Origin: Rubrobacter tropicus
GTDB taxonomy: Bacteria; Actinomycetota; Rubrobacteria; Rubrobacterales; Rubrobacteraceae
NCBI RefSeq assembly: GCF_011492945.1
Contig: NZ_CP045119.1
Span: forward strand, 1,488,001-1,552,000
Length of the DNA stretch: 64,000 nt
Direction of reading: 5' to 3'
Every line of letters starts with the position of its first letter. The stretch's first letter is position 1. Below, in pieces: positions 61,528 through 64,000 of this stretch. The notes below the pieces were generated by a model that was given only the letters and a program-made list of their open reading frames with translations, did no database searches and was not told where the DNA came from. The position numbers and the translations under genes are program-made.

Positions 61528-61836
61528 GTGAGTTACCAAGTGGTAGTCACCTTCGACTTGAAGGATGCCGACTCGGACGATTACGCGTGTGTCCGGGAAG
61601 AGCTTTCGAGTATGGGCCTGTACAACTTCGTCTTCACTAGCTAGGACGAGACAAAGGACTTGCCCCGCAACACGTTCACCGGGGACTTGAACGGGTCCGG
61701 CGTGGGCGAGATACGCGACTCCGTGAGAAATCGTTTGAAGGACGCTTTTGCGCGTTGTGGCGTCCGGGGGCCGATGTGGGTTGCGGTAGGGGGACAAGAA
61801 CATACTTGGGGCGGTCAAAATCTGGAGAACAGATAA
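61528..61836 (+). pseudogene. Small gene interrupted by an in-frame amber codon
   Basis: From GTG 61528 (GGGAGGATAGAGC before it) the frame reads 38 residues (MSYQVVVTFDLKDADSDDYA start), meets TAG at 61642-61644, then stays open for another 63 residues to TAA 61834 with coherent sequence (DETKDLPRNTFTGDLNGSGV, FARCGVRGPMWVAVGGQEH). The two halves look like one ferredoxin-fold-like small protein of a type common in phages. Either a recent nonsense mutation or translational readthrough. Confidence 0.6.
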
Positions 61837-61867
61837 CGCCCCGGCCCATACGAATAGGACCGGGGCG
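61837..61867. terminator. Bidirectional hairpin between the amber gene and integrase
   Basis: CGCCCCGG / CCGGGGCG, perfect 8-bp stem with 15-base loop, between convergent genes. Confidence 0.6.
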
Positions 61868-61888
61868 GTGTGGAGGCTGTCCAGTTGG

Positions 61889-62986
61889 TCAGCCTAGAGC
61901 CTCGTCTATGCCGTCGGCGGCTGTCCCCTGCATGTCGGGGAGTACGTGCCCGTAGACCGAGAGGGTTACGGATATGTCGGCGTGTCCGGCCATCTCGGAT
62001 ACCACTTTGACGGGTACGCCTCGCGCCAGTAAGAGTGAGATGCACGAATGCCGTAGGTCATGGAATCGGACGGAATGGGGCAGACCGGCACGCTTGAGCA
62101 GGGGCTTCCAACTGCGGTTGTGCAAGTTCTGGTGTCCGATGGTCGTACCCCTGGCATTCGGGAAGACCCATTCGGATATACGCTCGCTGCGCGTGGCGGC
62201 GTTGACCCTATGCTGACGTAGTGCCGATACTGCCAGCTTGGACAGTCGGATGGTGCGGCGTCCCGCGTTCGTCTTCGGGGGACTGACGACGCCCTCGTAC
62301 ACACTTCGATTGACGCGCAACGTGCCGCCGTCCATGTCAACATCCTTCCACTGTAGGCCGATAAGCTCGCCCTGACGCATCCCCGTAGTTGTCGCCAGCA
62401 CGTACAGAGCGTGGAGCTTGTCGCCTCGTGATGCGTCGAGCAGGGTACGCATCTGGTCTTGCGTGAGCGGGTCAATCTCCGTCTTGACCTGACGCGGCGG
62501 TATGGCGGCGTCGGCCACGTTCCTTGATAGAAGTTGAAGCCGTACCGCGTCCTTCAACGCCTTGCGTATGGTCACGTGGATGTACCGCACCCGTCGAGGG
62601 GACAGCCCCGCGTCGAGCTTCTGACGATACAGTCTCTCAAGCTGCATGGCGTTGAGCTTGTCGAGCTTCGTGCCTCCGAGTGTCGGCTTTATGTGGAGTC
62701 TGACGATGGCCTCGTATGGCTTGAACGTCCCCGGCCTGACGTTTCCGCGTATGGCCTCCAACCAACGGTCCATGTACTTCTCTACGCTCAACCCTTCCGA
62801 GTGGGCAGCTACGCCCTCGTCGCGGTCCTGGAGCTTTTTGCGGACGGCTGCTTTCATCTCCGTCTTGGTCATGGTCTTGCTGCTGATGTAGCGCGTCTTG
62901 CCGTGGGCATCCTCGTACACGCCCACTATGCGCCCGTCGGCACGCTTGAACACGCTGCCTTCTCCGTTGCCCCGTTTCTTGGTCAT
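61889..62986 (-). CDS. Tyrosine integrase of the tRNA-Lys element
   Basis: 365 residues. Catalytic residues: Arg in TTGMRQGELIGLQW, HDLRHSCISLLLARG (His-x-x-Arg), GHADISVTLSVYGHV (second His and the Tyr nucleophile). The N-terminal region (residues 45-120) is an SAM-like core-binding domain, preceded by an AP2-like arm-binding stretch GSVFKRADGRIVGVY. ATG 62986 with GGGGG 5 bases upstream is the start; a longer frame from 63019 would cover the arm sites. Directs integration at tRNA-Lys. Confidence 0.92.
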   Translation of the reverse strand: MTKKRGNGEGSVFKRADGRIVGVYEDAHGKTRYISSKTMTKTEMKAAVRKKLQDRDEGVAAHSEGLSVEKYMDRWLEAIRGNVRPGTFKPYEAIVRLHIKPTLGGTKLDKLNAMQLERLYRQKLDAGLSPRRVRYIHVTIRKALKDAVRLQLLSRNVADAAIPPRQVKTEIDPLTQDQMRTLLDASRGDKLHALYVLATTTGMRQGELIGLQWKDVDMDGGTLRVNRSVYEGVVSPPKTNAGRRTIRLSKLAVSALRQHRVNAATRSERISEWVFPNARGTTIGHQNLHNRSWKPLLKRAGLPHSVRFHDLRHSCISLLLARGVPVKVVSEMAGHADISVTLSVYGHVLPDMQGTAADGIDEALG

Positions 62987-62996
62987 TTTTCCCCCG

Positions 62997-63018
62997 GTTA
63001 CTGTCGCGGTTACTGTCA
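62997..63018. promoter_or_regulatory. Right integrase arm-type sites
   Basis: GTTACTGTCG (62997-63006) and GTTACTGTCA (63009-63018), the same 10-base unit as at the left end, just upstream of the integrase start codon; occupancy would also repress the integrase promoter. Confidence 0.65.
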
Positions 63019-63046
63019 CGGCACCAAACCGGGTCCGTCGGGGGTC

Positions 63047-63076
63047 TTGGAAAAGTGGGGAATATGCGGGTAGAAT
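63047..63076 (+). promoter_or_regulatory. Element-borne promoter now driving tRNA-Lys
   Basis: TTGGAA (63047-63052), 18 bases, TAGAAT (63071-63076). The -10 is 13 bases before the tRNA start, the same distance as the original TAAAAT at the left copy. Confidence 0.65.
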
Positions 63077-63088
63077 CGGGCCGAAGCC

Positions 63089-63160
63089 GGGCCAGTAGCT
63101 CAGTGGCAGAGCAGGGGACTTTTAATCCTCGTGTCGAAGGTTCGATCCCTTCCTGGCTCA
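63089..63160 (+). tRNA. tRNA-Lys (UUU), reconstituted at the right end of the element
   Basis: 72-base cloverleaf: acceptor GGGCCAG/CTGGCTC, D stem GCTC/GAGC, anticodon stem GGGGA/TCCTC with loop CTTTTAA (anticodon UUU), T arm GAAGG-TTCGATC-CCTTC, discriminator A. The first 44 bases may come from the element, the rest from the chromosome. Confidence 0.95.
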
Positions 63161-63163
63161 CGG

Positions 63164-63236
63164 GCCCCCATCGTCTAGAGGCCCAGGACACCGCCCTTTC
63201 AAGGCGGCGGCACGGGTTCGAATCCCGTTGGGGGCA
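63164..63236 (+). tRNA. tRNA-Glu (UUC)
   Basis: 73 bases, three bases after tRNA-Lys. Acceptor GCCCCCA/TGGGGGC, anticodon stem CCGCC/GGCGG with loop CTTTCAA (anticodon UUC), discriminator A. Co-transcribed with tRNA-Lys. Confidence 0.95.
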
Positions 63237-63305
63237 CTACCTTGCGCCTCGCCGTTTATCAACGGCATCCAGCTCAACTAAAGGAAAAGCTCGGCGCAAG
63301 GTAGT
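63236..63305. repeat. Three-way-junction-like inverted repeat after tRNA-Glu
   Basis: Perfect 13-base arms ACTACCTTGCGCC (63236-63248) and GGCGCAAGGTAGT (63293-63305) enclose a smaller hairpin GCCGTT-TATC-AACGGC (63251-63266) and a second weak one. No T run. May be a terminator, a small RNA or a recombination site. Confidence 0.5.
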
Positions 63306-63414
63306 TCCGGGACGGTGCCCTGAACCCCGATCCGAAGGCGTCCGTTCGCCCGAACTAAGCCCCGGTAGTCGTCAGGGTTGTCGTCAAACGCTCCGGGTTA
63401 GGGTCAAAGTGGGG

Positions 63415-64000
63415 TCAAGATTTCGGACCAGAATAGTCGGACCTCAACGCGGCCAAGAAGTCTGGTACGTGTCTCGACCACGATTCCAATACGGGGTCGC
63501 TTTCGGTTCCTTTGCTGTGGGCTTTGACCAACTGGTGTTCAAGGCCGCGAAAGACATTCCTCACGTACAGGGCTTCGTTTACGAGCGACTGTATGAAGTC
63601 GAACGTTTCTTTCAGTTCTTCTTTCGGGGGCAGGCCGCCTGTTGACTCGCTGCGTCGGTCTTGCTCGGTCCACCAACTATGGATGAACTCGTTCCTCATG
63701 CCGACGAACTTGGACAGTCGTGCTTCAAAGTCGGGACCAAATATCCCGCTTTTCCTCAAAGCGTGTGCGACGTGTCCGGGTGTCTGCCTTCGCCTTTTTG
63801 GGTCAGGAGACGTGAAGTCTTCAAGCGTCAGATTGAGCCCTTTTAACGGTAATGCAGTGCAGCAGAATTTGATGTGGTGTTCGATGGTTTGCAGGAGTAT
63901 CAATGTTGCGCCTGCTTTGTTGAGGACGATATCCCGAAGTTTGCGAAGTTGCAGGATGTCCTTGATGAACTTGTCTATCGCCTCTTCTCCGAAGAACTCT
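63415..64000 (-). CDS. Unknown protein, possible HEPN-like helical domain (5' end outside window)
   Basis: Minus-strand frame open from its stop at 63415 to the edge of the window, at least 195 residues. It begins inside the protein (EFFGEEAIDKFIKDIL) and runs through the TTG at 63903. All-helical, with VGMRNEFIHSWW near residue 110, a pattern seen in HEPN-type and similar helical proteins. Base composition is clearly less GC-rich than the host, so it is probably acquired. Function not known. Confidence 0.6.
   Translation of the reverse strand, partial: EFFGEEAIDKFIKDILQLRKLRDIVLNKAGATLILLQTIEHHIKFCCTALPLKGLNLTLEDFTSPDPKRRRQTPGHVAHALRKSGIFGPDFEARLSKFVGMRNEFIHSWWTEQDRRSESTGGLPPKEELKETFDFIQSLVNEALYVRNVFRGLEHQLVKAHSKGTESDPVLESWSRHVPDFLAALRSDYSGPKS

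Larger units (their letters stand above)
55026..63132. mobile_element. Integrative element inserted in the tRNA-Lys gene
   Basis: Bounded by an identical 45-base duplication (55026-55070 and 63088-63132) covering the 5' half of tRNA-Lys up to just past the anticodon loop. Element unit 8062 bases. It holds a tyrosine integrase next to the right end, two small helix-turn-helix genes, a D5/P4-like primase, and small unknown genes. GC and codon use are lower than in the flanks. No structural or lysis genes are seen. Best reading: P4-like satellite or small integrative plasmid. Confidence 0.9.

Noticed and set aside
62987-63019. Integrase start at ATG 63019
   Set aside because: Would encode the arm-type repeats as protein (MTVTATVTGGK) and lacks a ribosome site; ATG 62986 has GGGGG at the right distance.

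Overview
The window comes from a very GC-rich actinobacterium. Gene content, heavy use of GTG/TTG starts and 1-8 base stop/start overlaps (GTGA, ATGA) fit a Rubrobacter-like lineage. That placement is inference from style, since no rRNA is present.

Layout. (1) 1-4.1 kb: 3' end of argH, a metallophosphoesterase, a GT-C type membrane glycosyltransferase and a small hypothetical. (2) 4.3-12.1 kb, minus strand: a histidine-degradation operon led by an RpiR-type regulator, then an M20 amidohydrolase, hutH, hutU, hutF and hutI. Facing it at 12.26 kb is a second HutH-like gene in which the Ala-Ser-Gly triad that forms the MIO cofactor is replaced by Gly-Gln-Ala. (3) 14.8-22.2 kb, minus strand: two osmoprotectant ABC importers, a ProVWX type and an OpuC/OsmF type. 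(4) 22.3-27.3 kb: an FAD oxidoreductase, small membrane proteins, tRNA-Pro, a degenerate resolvase domain, a SerK/SbnI-like protein and an orphan sugar-binding lipoprotein. (5) 27.66-41.85 kb, plus strand: a nearly complete purine pathway (purA D E B C S Q L F M N H) with a membrane protein, a cupin and an acetyltransferase embedded in it; purK is absent. (6) 42.5-54.7 kb, minus strand: UDP-glucose dehydrogenase, three tandem sulfotransferases, two APH-fold kinases, an exporter-type ABC protein and three glycosyltransferases, probably for a sulfated or uronic-acid glycan or glycolipid.

(7) 55.03-63.13 kb: an 8.06-kb integrative element in tRNA-Lys(UUU). It carries a tyrosine integrase, two small helix-turn-helix proteins (excisionase/regulator type), a D5/P4-type primase-helicase and several small unknowns. 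The element re-supplies the tRNA promoter and 5' half. It also has integrase arm sites at both ends, an amber-interrupted gene, and a dense cluster of hairpins plus inverted iterons beside the primase that looks like a replication origin. No capsid, portal or terminase genes are visible, so it resembles a P4-like satellite or small integrative plasmid. tRNA-Glu and a partial low-GC gene follow, suggesting a second element beyond the window.

A family of intergenic hairpin repeats (arms related to GTCAGCTATCAGC) lies at six or seven gene junctions. One copy separates purC from purS and supplies the PurC C-terminus and the PurS start codon. All functional calls come from motifs read in the sequence; no database search was run.
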